The notes: generated by a model not told the origin, from the sequence alone. A DNA stretch of 58,786 bases from Pezizomycotina sp. ARF18 (GCA_002224055.1 AZLU01000097.1:89054-147839); one strand, 5' to 3'. Positions 13,501 through 26,289 are shown, counted from the stretch's first letter. Translations and numbers: made by a program.

Positions 13501-15860
13501 TATACTCAAGATGGGCAACCTACTTAAACGCTTTTATGGTACAAAGCGTGCCGTGCCGCGCTTATTAAATTGGCTTGGTAATGCGTGCTCTACTCAAAAC
13601 GCTATATAGTGGAGGTGGAATTCTCTCCGAATTGGATCTTTATAGATCTTCGGGTTGGAAGGGCTGAAACGGAAAGGTTGAGATGATTATATGTCCCGAA
13701 GCGCGCCACCATGACTATAGCTTTCCAGAGAGTATGCATCTAATCTCGTAGTATAATGTTGGTATGCATGTTTAGGGTGAATTCGGAACTCAACCGTCAT
13801 ATAGATGGTCATCTCTTCTGAGGTGTATTGTCTACATTGCTTGTAGGTCATCAAAGATACGTTCAAGGAAAGAAATTCAATTAACTCAGCCCGTGGGATA
13901 ATACTTAATTCTAGCCTACTGCAGTTCAGGTATACTGTATCTGGAGCGACCCCAGGAGCTTTACGCTTACTTATTAATACGCTATTTAGAGGATGTGTTT
14001 ATGGATAATATTTGCTTCGCGCTTGCTACTGTTTGCTGGAGAAAATAAATACTTTTTCAATACGTCATGCATTCATATCCCTTCTCCTTTAGTATGCGTA
14101 TGGTTGTAGCGGCTAAAGAGCTATGTGACCTCGCGATTGGGGTCTCAAGCTTTCCATAGTATTATCTACGGCCCGCTATATTAAATGGAAAGGCTTTATG
14201 AAGTTAATATAGCTGTCTAGGTAACTCCTTTTTACGTCCTAGCTATGGAAGATATCGACCCCACTCTGTTTGTATAGCTCCCTCGCCTCAAAGCTTCAAA
14301 ATGGCAATTGCAAAGGCCTATATTGATTTCATAACTCGGTGGCGAATAACTGATAACCTCGCGGAGTGACGTAAGGTATCATTTGTTTGCAGACGTACGT
14401 CTTACGTTTGACGGGTTGTTCAGTAAATGGATTTCTTCACGGGTTTACCGAAGTTAGCAGATACCTTCTGGCAGTATCGGTAATCGGTAACTCTCGTAGC
14501 CGATTGATCCCAGAATATTCTGGATTTATCTATAAATATACTACCCAATTATGGCTAGCTCGACAAACCAGCCAAAGTAGACGAAGTATGGCATATACTC
14601 CGCACGTGTAAAGAATCTCTAATAAGGTGGAAATATTAATTAGTATCCTTTACACTGGGAGCTGGAAAGTATCGTTAGCGTGGGAGGTTATATTTAGGGT
14701 CCGCCTCTCGATCTGATTTTAGGACGTTAAAGGTGCTTTTATTACTAGTAGTTGTAGCGGTATTGTTTTATTGAGATATTTTAGGAGTGAGCATTTTCGT
14801 TAAAAAGGCTGGCTTTCTATTAGTGATGGTGTTTAGGCTGATAATAATATCTTTCATAGCCTGCTCTCTGGAAGAATTTATGGATCAAACTTAGGATGTA
14901 TGGGTCAAGTTTATACACGCTTCAAGGTGGAAAGCTAGATTAGATTCACTGGTTTAGCACCTCGTATCCATGCCGCCAAGCTAGCTTCTGTAATGTTTAT
15001 AAAGAGCTCTATTACTGATGAGATTATAACTTATAAGTATGAACGCTCTTTTCTTATTACGAAACCGTGTTCGACTGGGGTGGTGGTGATTCCGTGGTCT
15101 ACTCGTGCAACGTATCTAGGCATCGCACGTCCAGCGAAATTATGCTCTTATTGAACGAGAAGTTTCCCTGGAATACCTGACGCCGGTGGTAAGTAATTGT
15201 AAGGCCATTTTTCAGGTGCAGTTTCCTGGTAAAGTGCTGAGATGATGTCTTTCTTTCTGAAGATGTTGTTTGTTTTGAATTTTGAGATTGAGAAGTTGAA
15301 AGGAAAATAAAGGGGAAAAAGAAAACAATGAGATTTTTCACACTCGTTTGGCATTTTCTCATCGCGAGACAACCACCTGAAACTAGAAACAGGAATTGCT
15401 TAATGATGAAGAATATTCCTGGAAGATCCAGTCTAAGAGATGCTCAGATCTCATGAATGAATCGCATGTATTAAAACAAATTGTAAACCAAATTTAGGAC
15501 TGATAAAAGTCTTATTTGGTCCGTCTGTGCTGGTCCGTTAGCTAGTGGTAAATTGAACAAAGTCTAATATTTTCTCATCGGAAAACCCATTATCAAGAGC
15601 TCATCTCTTAGACGATAGGAAGCTACAAATATAAGAAAGCTCTTTGAAGCGAAATTAACGCCAAAATCTAGGGATTAAAGCCGCAAAGCTACGACCTTAT
15701 ATAGCCAGGAGCTCGGAACGTATATATTCTTTATCCTCCAATGCTGATAACTAGTTGGTGCGGTTTCGCTAGTGTAGAAGCTAACTGAATTCCTGCTAAA
15801 CATTTACTGGAGATATTTCTATTTCGGATAGCGGTAGATCGCGGAGACGGTACCTTTATT
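10530..15860. other. Gene-poor AT-rich stretch
   Basis: No coding chain is recognisable on either strand. The composition is AT-rich with many TA steps, T exceeding A on the + strand for most of its length. A short tandem tract (three degenerate TGAATCAA-like units) lies at about 12355-12375. It is probably decayed repeat or heterochromatic sequence. Confidence 0.5.
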
Positions 15861-15901
15861 TACCGCTCCAGAGACGAGTGAAGTCCTGTCAAAACCTCAT
15901 C

Positions 15902-18558
15902 ATGACAACCAAGCAGGCAAAAAGCGCAAAGGCAAGGACCTTAAAAAGACCGCCTCGAAGAACCAAAAACAGAGCTGGCCGAAAACGACGGCAAACATGT
16001 CGCCAAAATCAGAAAAATGGGTGTACGATTGGAGAATCACGTCGACAGTTTCCCCTCACCGTGTCAGATTCAGCCATCGCCAATGGCAACATACCGCAAA
16101 TAGTCTCATCTAGATTTAGATTGGATCGAAAATTGGGGATGATTTGGGAGAGATGGAGTATATTGCTAAGCAGGAGTACGGCATGCTCTGGAAGACGGTT
16201 TTGGAGCCAAGCGGACCGAATCATCGGTTCGCAAACTGGCAGCCGGAGCAGCTCCCAGCCGGGGAAATAGCTACAGAGCATTGGACCACACGGCGAATCA
16301 GTTGACCGATGACCATAGAGAGATTCTTCGTCTGCACGATGACTTTGCGGCAAGGACTACCGTTAGGATCGATATGCCTCCCTACCAAGCAACTCCTCGC
16401 AAAGAACGACCCCAAAGGATAACGCCTCTAAAGATCCTAAATTGGCTAATAATAGTCTAGTTGCACCGGGCGACTACGCCGGCTGGACTCGCCACGGCTT
16501 TGTCACACATGATCCTTCTAATCCTGTTATTAGAGTAGAAGATTACGCGCCGCGGGGTTCTCGCATGGTCCTACCGATGACTAGTTTAGAGCCGGCCATC
16601 CCTTGCTATTACCGATGGAGATTTAATCCGGCATGGATTACGGCAACGATAACATCGGCACAATTGATAGTTGGGAAAAAGCTGTTGCCGATGTCCTTAA
16701 TGAGCGCGGTAGCTACGGATACCCTCGTGTTTTCACCGACGGGACTGAAGACCAAACAATCAGTGGCTGCAATGGACGGCCGGCTACGGTCAATTTCCAA
16801 GGCCTCTCTCGGTCGTGGAGCTTCGCGGCTGACGGGCAACAATGCACGCTTCGGGGACGGGAGTGCCTTGGGGATTATTCCGGGTCGAGAGTGGGACGAC
16901 GACCGGGGCAGGATCGTGTGCTGTGGATACAATAATTATGCTCGGGCGCTGGCTCGGGTCTTTTATAGGGAAGGTGATAAGCCATGGGTATGGCGTGGGA
17001 TCAGTACCTTCGGGTCTGACGGGACCCCAGAGGCTATTTAGGAAGTTAGTAGCCCGCGACTGGGACGGACGCCGAAGTGCACCGCGATGGATGCGAAGAA
17101 GGCCTTCTGGGAAGGTGCTATCAGGCGCGATGTTACCGCAGGCCTTCCGATGAAGATGTATGGCGATTCTGGGAGTCATACGACGACTTTGACTTTGAAA
17201 CAAGCAGAAAGGAGTTCAGCTCGGAGAGAGGAAGTGTGAGTAAGTACGGCGATGGTGGAAATAATGGGGTCAATCCGTGGATGATCTTACTATGATCCTG
17301 ACAAAAACGCAAGGCAGCTCAGAATTCAAAGCCTGAAGGCGCATATTACTCAACAGAAGAGCATAGCAACAAACTTCGCCCGCATCTCGACATCTGCGAA
17401 ATCTGGAACTACGTATTCGGCCAGTACGGGGCTTCCCATGCGGCGAACTATCACAACGACATCTTCAAGCAGTGCTGGAATTTTAACTTCAGAGTGTACA
17501 ACAACAAGCTGTACTGCCGAACCTGCCAGGGGCTTTTCTATAGAAGCAAGGGTAACGCGATCCCAACGGAGCAGAAAGCAGTGGACAAAGCAGACTGGGA
17601 GCGTCGGCCGTACGAAACCCTGAGATCGTTTGTCGCGATCACCCATCAGACGGACGACCTTAGCAACTACATGCAAGAGGCCGTCAGCGAGACATTCATC
17701 TCCAACACTGCGACCGGTAACGTGTGCTCAATTGCAATCCCGGCTGGACACCGGAACTGCTTTACAATCCGGAGACTAAACAGAAAGATGCTGTTTATCA
17801 GCACCCAAATCCCGATGACGCTCCATGCGCCGTGTTGGAGCTCGTCGGCGATATGCCTAAACAGCTTGTTGTACAAATCAGTTACAACCCCGGTTCGTCT
17901 TGGGGAGCGAACCGATCGATCAGGAACGCTTTCTCCCAAGAGTTGCTGATCAATACGATATCAGCAAGCCCGGAAGATCCCAATCAAGGGGTATTTCAGT
18001 TTCACTCGTATAGATTCGTCGGGGAGTATTTTGCAATACAGTCGGAGAAAACAGCGGTACCCATTTCAGAACCTACATGAAGGAAACAGCCGACACGTAT
18101 AGGGTATACGACGGGATGCTGCGGTCACGAATCGCGGTTTGACGTTTAGGCGGTATACGGGACGACAGGGGAAGCGCCGGAAATTTTGCGGACGAGGAAT
18201 TCGGAAATCTCCCAGTCCTTGTAATCTACGAAAGGGTTGACGAAGGGGAGAGGGCTGAAGAAGCGAAAATCCAGAAGGAGCTCCAGGAAAAGGAAGAGAA
18301 GGAAAGGGCACTGAGAGAACGAGAAGAGAAGGAAAAAGCGCAGAAAGAAAAACAAGAGGAAGAGATGAGCGAAGAGACGCGGGCGCGATTAAAGCCATGG
18401 AGGATGAGATAGAACAGATGACGCAAAGGATTGAACTACTTAAGCAGAAACAGAAGGAGAACAAGGAGAAGGAGAAGAATACAAAAAATGATACCACTAA
18501 TCCGTCAGAAAACGACCAGATCCTGATGCCTGAAAGGATTCAACCGCGCCAGCACTGA
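15902..18558 (+). CDS. USP-like cysteine peptidase family, paralogue A (frame-interrupted)
   Basis: I do not recognise a named family, but the layout fits a ubiquitin-specific-protease (C19) fold. A short Lys-rich N-terminus leads into EYIAKQEYGMLWKTVLEP (about 16155) and LHDDFAARTTVRIDM (about 16340), both shared with paralogues B and C. Then come DGTEDQTISGCNGRPA (about 16740) and a presumed catalytic Cys in GSCAVDTIIMLGRWLG (Cys codon 16917-16919), followed by GLTGPQRLFR. Two CxxC pairs (17515-17526 and 17725-17735) are about 70 codons apart, like the zinc finger of USPs. MPKQLVVQISY precedes the His box GTHFRTYMKE (His 18062-18064), with an Asp in YRVYDG 16 residues later. The tail is a charged Glu/Lys coiled coil. 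The ATG at 15902 is a guess. Frame changes occur every 100-300 bases; the second CxxC is restored by one base. Substrate and activity are unknown. Confidence 0.6.
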
Positions 18559-18680
18559 ATAAATCCTCTATACCCGTCGCTAGAAGACCACCAGTAGTAG
18601 GTTTGTATCTGAATGAGAAGACAACCGATTAGACCGCTTCACAAAGGACGAAATGCAGAGAGAGCCAAGGAAATAAAAAC

Positions 18681-18896
18681 GATGAGGCGCAGAAAATTGT
18701 CGAAGACGATGATGATAACAAACAAGTTGCCCTGGCTCTGTGGAGAAGGTTGTATAATGTCTCTAAAAATAGGAACGTTACCACGAGCCGTCTTATGAGA
18801 AATAACGAGCGCCACAATTATATCCCATCATTTAGATCTTGTAAAGTCGCCGATACCCAAGAATCTACAATAAGAAACGATTATAATCAGTTTTAA
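18681..18896 (+). CDS. Acidic/Arg-rich open tail, possible extension of paralogue A
   Basis: About 72 codons remain open to a TAA at 18894-18896, starting with an acidic run (VEDDDDN) followed by VALALWRRLYNVS. It lies 120 bases beyond the stop of paralogue A in the same orientation. It may be a last exon or a further frameshifted part of that gene, or a chance open frame; it has no ATG of its own at the start. Confidence 0.25.
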   Translation, partial: DEAQKIVEDDDDNKQVALALWRRLYNVSKNRNVTTSRLMRNNERHNYIPSFRSCKVADTQESTIRNDYNQF

Positions 18897-18899
18897 AAA

Positions 18900-21300
18900 A
18901 ACAAATATGTTGGTGTATATTGGTGTAGTACTACATCCTGTAAGGCAGATGGCCAACAACACCACAATGCATAGAGAGCAGCAACATTTCAAAATGCTTG
19001 ATTATCTGATACTATTATAGCATGCGTATATTTCTTCTATAAGGGAGCTTATTCCCACATTTTCGTAGTTTAGAAACATGCTCACAATTGTACCCAAATT
19101 GACATATATCCTATGAAATCTGAAATCTGCGCGGGTAAAACAGACAAAACACAAGGCAAAATATGGTCACATAGATGTAAACATAGGATATCTTGTGGGA
19201 ATTGACAATTCGAAGAAATCCTGGAGGTTTAGTGGCCCCTTTTCAACTTTCTAGAGGGTCTTGGGGTATGGCGTATATGTTTCTCAAGCCAAAATATGTT
19301 GATTTACTCGATAGAGGAAGAAAGTCCGTAGCAGTGGAAGATGGGAGAGCAAATTAACCTAATCCATCAGAAACTATCAATATCTCTAAGAGCTACTAAG
19401 GCCTGATCCGCCGCACGATTCGCTGTCGCGCTTTGTAACGGCCATTTGATTACTTAGAACATTAGCTAGTAAATCTCTCTTGCGGGTTCAATATGTCACT
19501 TTTGAGGATGGCGCCGTGAAAACTCGCCAGATCCATGCCTTGTATTTGCTAATTTAGATTCTACGGCTGATATCCAACAACAATAAGAGACAAATTTGTA
19601 ACTTGTGCCAATATTCGGAATGTCATGGCCGGGTATTTCGGTGCTATACCGCACTGGCGCAACCTCAACACTTCTTTTCCTTATTCTCTTCAATGAAACT
19701 AGAGAGCTATAGTTGTCGATCGCGAACTCCGGGAATCTCATTTCGTGGATTTGCATAACAGCAACAGATAACCACCCAATTTCAGATCGAGAGCCCACAT
19801 GTAAATTCGTACAGGGGTTTTCAAAGATCAAATTGACACAACTATTACTAGTCTTTCAGTGCGAGAGTTATTAGTTCTGTATAATCAATCATGTTTCCCT
19901 TATGAGTGGCGTACTTAGTATCTTTGTGGGGTTCCCCTTTCGAACGTATATCCTCTCTTCCATTGACAGGTTGACGAAAGATCTCAACCTGTTTCATATT
20001 TTCTGCTTGCAATAATAGTAGTTTGGCGGCTGGCCATGTGGTCTTTGACGAGCATTCTCAACTAGTGCTGAGGTTTACAAATCAAAGAAGAAGCTAATAA
20101 TAACACCACGACTTTGCTTCGGAAGAGGCCCGGGCGTTAGTATTTGTCTTTTGCGTATTCTGCTGCCGGCCTTTGTTCCTGTTCACCGTGTTGTAGGTGG
20201 TTAGAACTCAAATAATGGCCATGAAGGTTGAATACAACAAAGGACAAACGCGATGAATGAAAAGTACCTGCTTCCAACCTTCGAGTAGGAGTATTTATAC
20301 AAGCGTCCGTGTTCGTGAAACTTTTCTTGAACTGCTCTAATTGTCTTTGTTCACATTTACTCATTGTAGCCGATGTTTCAAGCCGATATTCTAAGCTCAA
20401 TGGCCCAACTCAATCACAGCTCTCCGATCGAAGCCGCGAAATAAAGCATCGAGAACAAGGCAAAATACTAAGCAACAAGATTTCCATTCTTTCAAATTGG
20501 TTGTGTATTTTCATTGTATGAGTAGTAAAAATAGAAATGACGCCTTTTATTGAGACCAACTTAATCATTCCAGCGCCAGGCGCATATTAGAGACTCCGAA
20601 GATGTAAATCTCATATCAACCTTCATCTAGACCCCGCTTTCTAGTGTTTCGAGACAGTTGAAAGGAATTTTAGTAACAGGAAAGCGTCCCGATTGCAGTT
20701 GTAGACCTGCAGGAAACAAAGAAGCCCATAGCCTGCTTTCAGAATCCCATAGCCCAAATGTGACAAGGGCTTTGAGACTCGCTACGTGGTTTGAACGCTT
20801 TATTCGTCTGTTTCATAAACTCTTGCCGTTTCAACTGTGGTGGAAAGTGCGGCGACATTCCGTGGAAACAGGAAACAATGCCAGGTGAACATCGTGGCCG
20901 CTACAATATTTCTTCGAAAAAAACTGAAACATCATGATCACGAGTTGAAAGAAAATGTGTCAAAAAATTTCCAAGCCATCTCAGCAGATGTTCTACTAGA
21001 CTAGGCTCCAATCGATCAACTTTCCGGAATCCATAAAACTTACCTTACTCTCCTTTTTTCTCACCTTCTAGATCTTGGACATAAGCATTTCGGAACCGAA
21101 TCTCGAAGATCAAATTGGACTCCAGAACAACTCGTATCGCAAGCAATCGCAGCAGCAAATCAACTCTAATACGCCAGCCAAAGCTTACGCACTTATCGAT
21201 CTCAAGGTGCTCACGTTGAAACTCAATATATCACAGCTCAGCAACCGCAAACAGTTCCTAATCGCCCAGAAAATCTTAGGATAATAACTGCCCACGCATC
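18900..21300. other. Intergenic stretch between paralogues A and B
   Basis: Mostly A-rich on the + strand. A 111-codon minus-strand open frame (19831-19496) and several shorter ones exist, but none has a recognisable motif and the longest lacks an ATG start. The last 300 bases contain a pyrimidine-rich tract (about 21040-21070) upstream of paralogue B, which would suit a fungal promoter or 5' UTR. Confidence 0.4.
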
Positions 21301-21308
21301 GTTCAAGA

Positions 21309-23493
21309 ATGCCTCCAAAGAGAGCCACCGCCGCAAAGAAACCGCCCGCTGCGAAGAAAACTCCCGCCGCGAAGAACGCCACTCCGAAGAAAGCCACCGC
21401 TGCCACCGCCGCACCACCCGCCCCAAGCGTCCGACCGCTGCTCAGAAGAAGCGCACCGAAGCCTTGGAGAAGGAACTTGCCGATGGGTTGAAAAGGCTTA
21501 TCGAGGAGGACGAAAAGAAACAACAGGACAATAAGAACGCGAAGGAAAACGAAGGAAAGGCCGCCGCGAAGGGAAAGAAAAAGTTCGGAGACGAGAAGAA
21601 GAAGGTCGAGGAGGAGGAGGAGGAGGACGTCGGAAAGGCTAAGGCCGCCACTGGAAGAAACAGACTAAAGGCATCGCTCCCGCGGGAGGAAACGCAAAGC
21701 CGCCGAAGAGTCAAAGGGTCGCCGACGAGAAGGTTAAATCGGCTAGGACAGAGGCGGATTCGTGCTGGGAGACTGAAGTAGACGATGAAGTTGTCCCGCC
21801 GCACGACGATAGCGAATACGTTAGGGCCATGCACGCTGAAGGGACCCTCGTCGGTCATACAGACCAACCCGGCGAGATGGGCGAAGACGTAGAGGAAATC
21901 AATATGAGAGCAAAGAAGGGGGCTAAAACCGCGAAGATTGCGGCAAAGGGTACCAAAACCACCGCTGGGGCTACGAAAGGGCCAGCGAAGACCACGAAGG
22001 TACCTCCGAAAAATGCAACACCCAAGAAGGCGCCAGAAATATCCCTCAGACTCCCAACGCAAGACCAGGCCGACACCCGCGTCGAAGAGGAGGACGAGGA
22101 ACAGACTGTTATCGCGTCTGAAGAATCCGAAGACGAGGTCACGATGCTGTCGAATCGCCTAAGAAATCCGAAATAAAGAGAGGCTCTGAAATCGGCCCGA
22201 AGGAAGCTTTCATCGCCTGTGGTATAGACGCTATGGGGAACGGTATTACCATAAGGTATCCGGGTACCATCCTTGACGGTAAAGGACTTGGCGATTCCCC
22301 TACTAAGGTCGTCTACAGCACCGCGAAGGGGCTCGATGCCGCTCAACTCGACGGGTTATGGGATTGTGCATTGGTCGGCCGTCCTGGTCTCGACCTTGAT
22401 AACGGGAGCTACGCCGACGCTATGTACATGGATGCCGACGGGGTTATGAGATGTGAACAGGTCAAGGCTCCTTGTCCCGATTTTGATAACGGGAACTATA
22501 TCGACGTTACGAACCCGGATTCCGACGCTCCTAAGACCCGAAAAACGACCCAAGTTGCAAAAGCCGTTAATGCTCCAAAATCACCTCAAGCCACCAAGAC
22601 CACTAAGGCAACCAAGAATACTAAGAACGCCACTAAAACCACCAAGAAGACCACGGAAGCGCTAAGAATCGCCCATCAACGCCCGACAACGCCGAAGTTT
22701 CCGACGACGAGGGAGAGCTCAAAACCGGACAGATGCTAAGGAAAATGTGGACGATGGTAAATGAAAGGAAGAAGGGCGAAGCGACATGGTATAATACTCG
22801 GCACCGAACGTACTGTGAAAACTAAAAGGAAGAATATAGAGGATGAAGGCTCCGAGCCCGAAACACAACTTCGGGCCGCAAAGAAATTGAAGTGGCAGCA
22901 CCCAGAACTTCCACCATTTCGTCCAGAAATATCTGTTGACGATTCGGATTACCCGACTACACTTATCCGTCAGACGCCAGCGAGTATCAAGATTGGTGGG
23001 GCGTTTTGTCCGGTCCAGAATGCGACGTACGTTTCGAAAATAAAGGCTTCAAGAACGGTCACTGGTGGGAGTACAACTGGCGCAATAAGCTAGGGCATTT
23101 TCCCGACCGCGCAAACATGATACTGTTGGACCGGTTCCACCTTTCGGACAAGATCAACCCCAAGGACCTCAACCTGGAACGCACGATCGGAGACAAAAAG
23201 GGTGTTCGTGAGTATATCGACAAGCAAGTCTACGATGCCCTCTGGAAGACCGTGCTCGAACCTCCCATGCCCAGTGGCATCTCGGATACGATCCTCGTGT
23301 TCCAGCTGGGACTGAAATGTTGTGTCTTACTGGTACTGGAGACTCTTGGTACTCCAACCCGACCTTGAATAGCACGGTCAAAGACCTGGAAAGACACATG
23401 CTTGAGATGCACGACGACTTCGCTGCCAGGTCTCTTGTCAAGATCGATATGAGTGTTAAAGAGGGATTTTGCGACAAATGTGGGAGGGGGTGA
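21309..23493 (+). CDS. USP-like family paralogue B, without the peptidase half (frame-interrupted)
   Basis: It starts MPPKRATAAKKPPAAKK, close to the MPPKRGTRKA start of paralogue C, and runs through Lys/Ala-rich and Glu/Lys-rich low-complexity sequence (a likely nuclear or nucleic-acid-binding tail). A middle region has MGNGITIRYPGTILDG and two related acidic motifs, DLDNGSYADAMYMDADG and DFDNGNYIDV. An aromatic segment (GFKNGHWWEYNWRN, about 23050) follows. The shared block REYIDKQVYDALWKTVLEP (about 23210) and MHDDFAARSLVKIDM (about 23407) are in the same order as in A and C. It then ends at a TGA (23491-23493) after a lone CxxC (CDKC), so the Cys, zinc-finger and His boxes of A and C are absent. 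It could be a truncated copy or a natural peptidase-free form. Several one-base frame changes interrupt it. Confidence 0.6.
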
Positions 23494-23499
23494 TCTATG

Positions 23500-24290
23500 G
23501 TTGATCTATTTTATATCCGCTTTTATAGGTTGTACTCATGTTTTCCTGTCCTTGTCTTTACTCTATAGAAGTTGCTATTTGAACTGAGGAGATATCAGCC
23601 TCGTAAAATGTCCGAATGATCAATGGATAACGGTCTGCTAGATCGACTCTTATGGCCGTTCGCATCATGAGAGAGAAGTCATCGGCGAAGCAAGCGAATT
23701 CTGTTCTTGGAGAGACTTTACATTATTTCTTTCTTTCTTTCTTTCTTTTCAGTTTATCAATTTCCATGTTGTCACAGGACCATACTACAAGAATACCTAT
23801 GTACTATTAATTATGTAGCTTTAAAATCATGTCGAATCTTCGATTTGGCGTAAGGAACTATAGAATATTTTTCATACAGATTGTTTATAGAGTGTTTTTT
23901 TTATTCTAGAAGCTGTACTTCCTTAAGTCTACCCTAGAAGTTACTCGAATATGTGAGAATATTCCCCAATGTCTTTAGAACAAGCTCGACATCTTATCGG
24001 AGAACTCGATATCTCGAGAAATAGATAGAATATAAACGAAATATGCGTTTTGTCAAAAAAAAATATCTTCCAGTATTCTTGTATATATTCTTTTACATTA
24101 ACATACAAGTCATTTCTCTCTCACATCCGATTCCCTAAAAAACCGCCGACTTAAGACTCTGAATCTCGATAGAGATTACATGGCTCAAACTCCATTTTTA
24201 TCTCGAGAGATTCCCACGAAGCGAGTGTATACTGCGTTTAGTTCGTGTTCCACGCCTTACCACATTACATTTTGCTCAGTGCACCTTTAA
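23500..24290. other. AT-rich intergenic stretch upstream of the SANT/Myb-like gene
   Basis: There is no gene here. It contains a TTTC microsatellite and A/T-rich DNA. The sequence near 24265-24300 (TTTGCTCAGTG to ACAGTCAAAATG) would form the leader of the downstream gene. Confidence 0.4.
23725..23750. repeat. (TTTC)n microsatellite
   Basis: About six TTTC units in a row, visible directly in the sequence. Confidence 0.9.
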
Positions 24291-24299
24291 ACAGTCAAA

Positions 24300-25099
24300 A
24301 TGAGGAACGACGCGACCCTCGTCGATGACATGCGCTTCCTTGTATGTCTCTCGGAGCACAGGATGCGTAAGGTAAATTTGGTCATTTCCTTGGCACACGC
24401 TCCTCTCCATTCTGTTGATGTTCAAACGCTGATATGAGCATTGAACTATAGGGTTCAGTAGACTGGGTCGTCATCGCCGAGCTTACCGGAATGGCTAACG
24501 ACGCATCTGCGCGTAGTCGTTGGTCCCGCCTCAAAAAGAAGTACAAAATCACGCCTAATAACAGCCGCGGACGCGTCAAAAAGGAGAAGACTCCGAAGTC
24601 AAAGCGTCTCAATGATGAGGACGGCGATGACGAGGAACCGGGTTGTTAAGACAGAGGAGAGCGGTTCTATTTTGGGCTTCGCAGTGGCCGCGAAACCGTT
24701 GGAACCGGGGGCCCAGGGGAAGGGTAAAGAGGCATACTCGGAAACGTCGACGAGGATAAAGCGGCGATTTCGCTCCTCGAAAATGGAAATTCGAGCGAAG
24801 ACGATAAAGAGGCGGGAGATAACGATCTTGACCTCATGGAGTTTCAGAAGTTCCGCGGGGTCAACGCCGGAGGCATGGACCGTCAAAAGTTTCGCGGGCT
24901 CAACATTGGCGGTATGAAGCAGGTTCGCAGTATTAAACAAGAGCCAACCGACCAAGGATTCGATTTCCTCAATTTTAGCGAGAGAAGGTCTCTCGGCAAT
25001 GCTGAGAGGTCTGCCGATCCGAAAGGAAATACCACAGCGCAGGCGACCAGCAATGATAACAACAGCAGTGATGACGATGTCATTTTGCTCGACGATTGA
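24300..25099 (+). CDS. Small SANT/Myb-like nuclear protein (frame-interrupted)
   Basis: Exon 1 (24300-24371) encodes MRNDATLVDDMRFLVCLSEH. An intron at 24372-24451 (GTAAAT...CTATAG) joins it in phase to GSVDWVVIAELTGMANDASA then RSRWSRLKKKY. The VDW...ARxRWSRLKKKY pattern is typical of small fungal Myb/SANT-like DNA-binding proteins, so I infer a nuclear, chromatin or transcription role. The first frame reaches a TAA at 24647-24649. Two further frames carry on as one plausible protein: VVKTEESGSILGFAVAAK, then an acidic segment, a short internal repeat (KFRGVNAGGM and KFRGLNIGGM, about 24847-24917), an IKQEP motif that resembles a sumoylation site, and an acidic end SSDDDVILLDD with a TGA at 25097-25099. 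Either the gene ends early at 24649 or the breaks are assembly errors; I favour the latter. Confidence 0.6.
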
Positions 25100-25576
25100 A
25101 TACCGATGGCAAAGTGACACAAAAGCAAAAAGGGATAAAGTCATGAGATCAGAGCTACGAAAGTTAATTCTGAAACAGAGGAAGGCGGAAATTTCTAAAA
25201 AGACAGCTTCTTAAGACGAGAACAGAATTCAATTGCCCTTCTTTCTTTGTTCGTTTGTTTTTCTACTAGTTTAGCAATATTTTTTTCTTATGGTATGGCT
25301 TCAATCTGCGTTTCTTCTAGTTAGACGAATTACTAGTAAAGTTGAGCAGCTATCTAGTTACGGAAGAACTTTATTACTGAATAGATATATCCCCGAGCCG
25401 TCCTCACCGATTAAAAGGAACATTGAGAGTCCTAACCATGGTCTATATAAATAACTGAGATGAACATGCACAATAGGTGGGTAAAGGTCATGAACAAAGG
25501 CTAGCAAAGTATTCTCAGGGCCCAAGTTATCAAAGGAAGCCTGACAGGCCATCAGGGCCTTGGTTGCAAACCACTT

Positions 25577-26287
25577 ATGATAAAGAAATCTTCCGTAATT
25601 CGACAGGATAGATCTCAGCTCAATGTCCATGGTAATGAGCATGCGCACTCTAGAAGACTCCAGCGTTATATCATCCACTCTCCAATTGCAATTACAGGCT
25701 CGACGCCGTCGGAACGGGCCGGGTTTGCGGCGCTGTGTAGGCACTTCCGAAGTTACACCGCATCTTCATCAGTGTTCAAAACTGGTGAACCGAATTTTCC
25801 CCCTAAATTTGCCCGTTTCATGCAAAAGAAAAATTCGGCAGGTACCAATGATATCCGGATAATGCTGCAGATAAGTTCCGGCACCGTGAAAATTAAATTT
25901 TTAAAAGACAATGATCGATCCAAGGTTTCCAGGCAGCTACGCCATTTCAAGATTCAAGAAGAATTCTGGGCAAAATGTCAGGGTTTCGCTCGGCGAATTC
26001 GAAAAAATTTCCCTCATGGGTTCCATCGATGTTCCTTGTTTGCGACTCGCATGGACTGGGTTGATATGGTCACACTTTAGGTAATGGAAGATTCCTTAAC
26101 ATGTACCTAGACCAAACCCAAGGCTATTCCGAAAGCTCTATCCTTGTTTCCCTTTCAGAATGACGATGACGACATGGTGTACCGCTTCCGACGCCTCAAA
26201 CTGGAGAAACCAGGTAAAAACAATCAGACGACAGCTGAACGTCAGTCTCAGTCAAGAGTTTTCCTCGCATCCTCCCGTGAGTCCTAA
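25577..26287 (+). CDS. Unrecognised gene, perhaps a second SANT/Myb-like protein
   Basis: An ATG-started frame is open from 25577 to 26080 and ends MDWVDMVTL. A plausible intron follows (26081-26158, GTAATG...TTTCAG), then NDDDDMVYRFRRLKLEKPG and a stop at 26285-26287. The DW-then-RFRRLK pattern resembles the helix ends of the SANT/Myb-like protein just upstream, in the same orientation, but the match is short, and the frame across the splice is broken by a TAG. A 128-codon minus-strand frame overlaps it (25744-25358) and has no recognisable motif. Confidence 0.3.
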
Positions 26288-26289
26288 GT

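Noticed and set aside
18066-18497. A 143-codon minus-strand open frame rich in Ser, Phe and Leu
   Set aside because: It is the antisense shadow of the Glu/Lys-rich coiled-coil tail of paralogue A.
19496-19831. A 111-codon minus-strand open frame
   Set aside because: It starts without an ATG, has no recognisable motif, and no neighbouring segment extends it.
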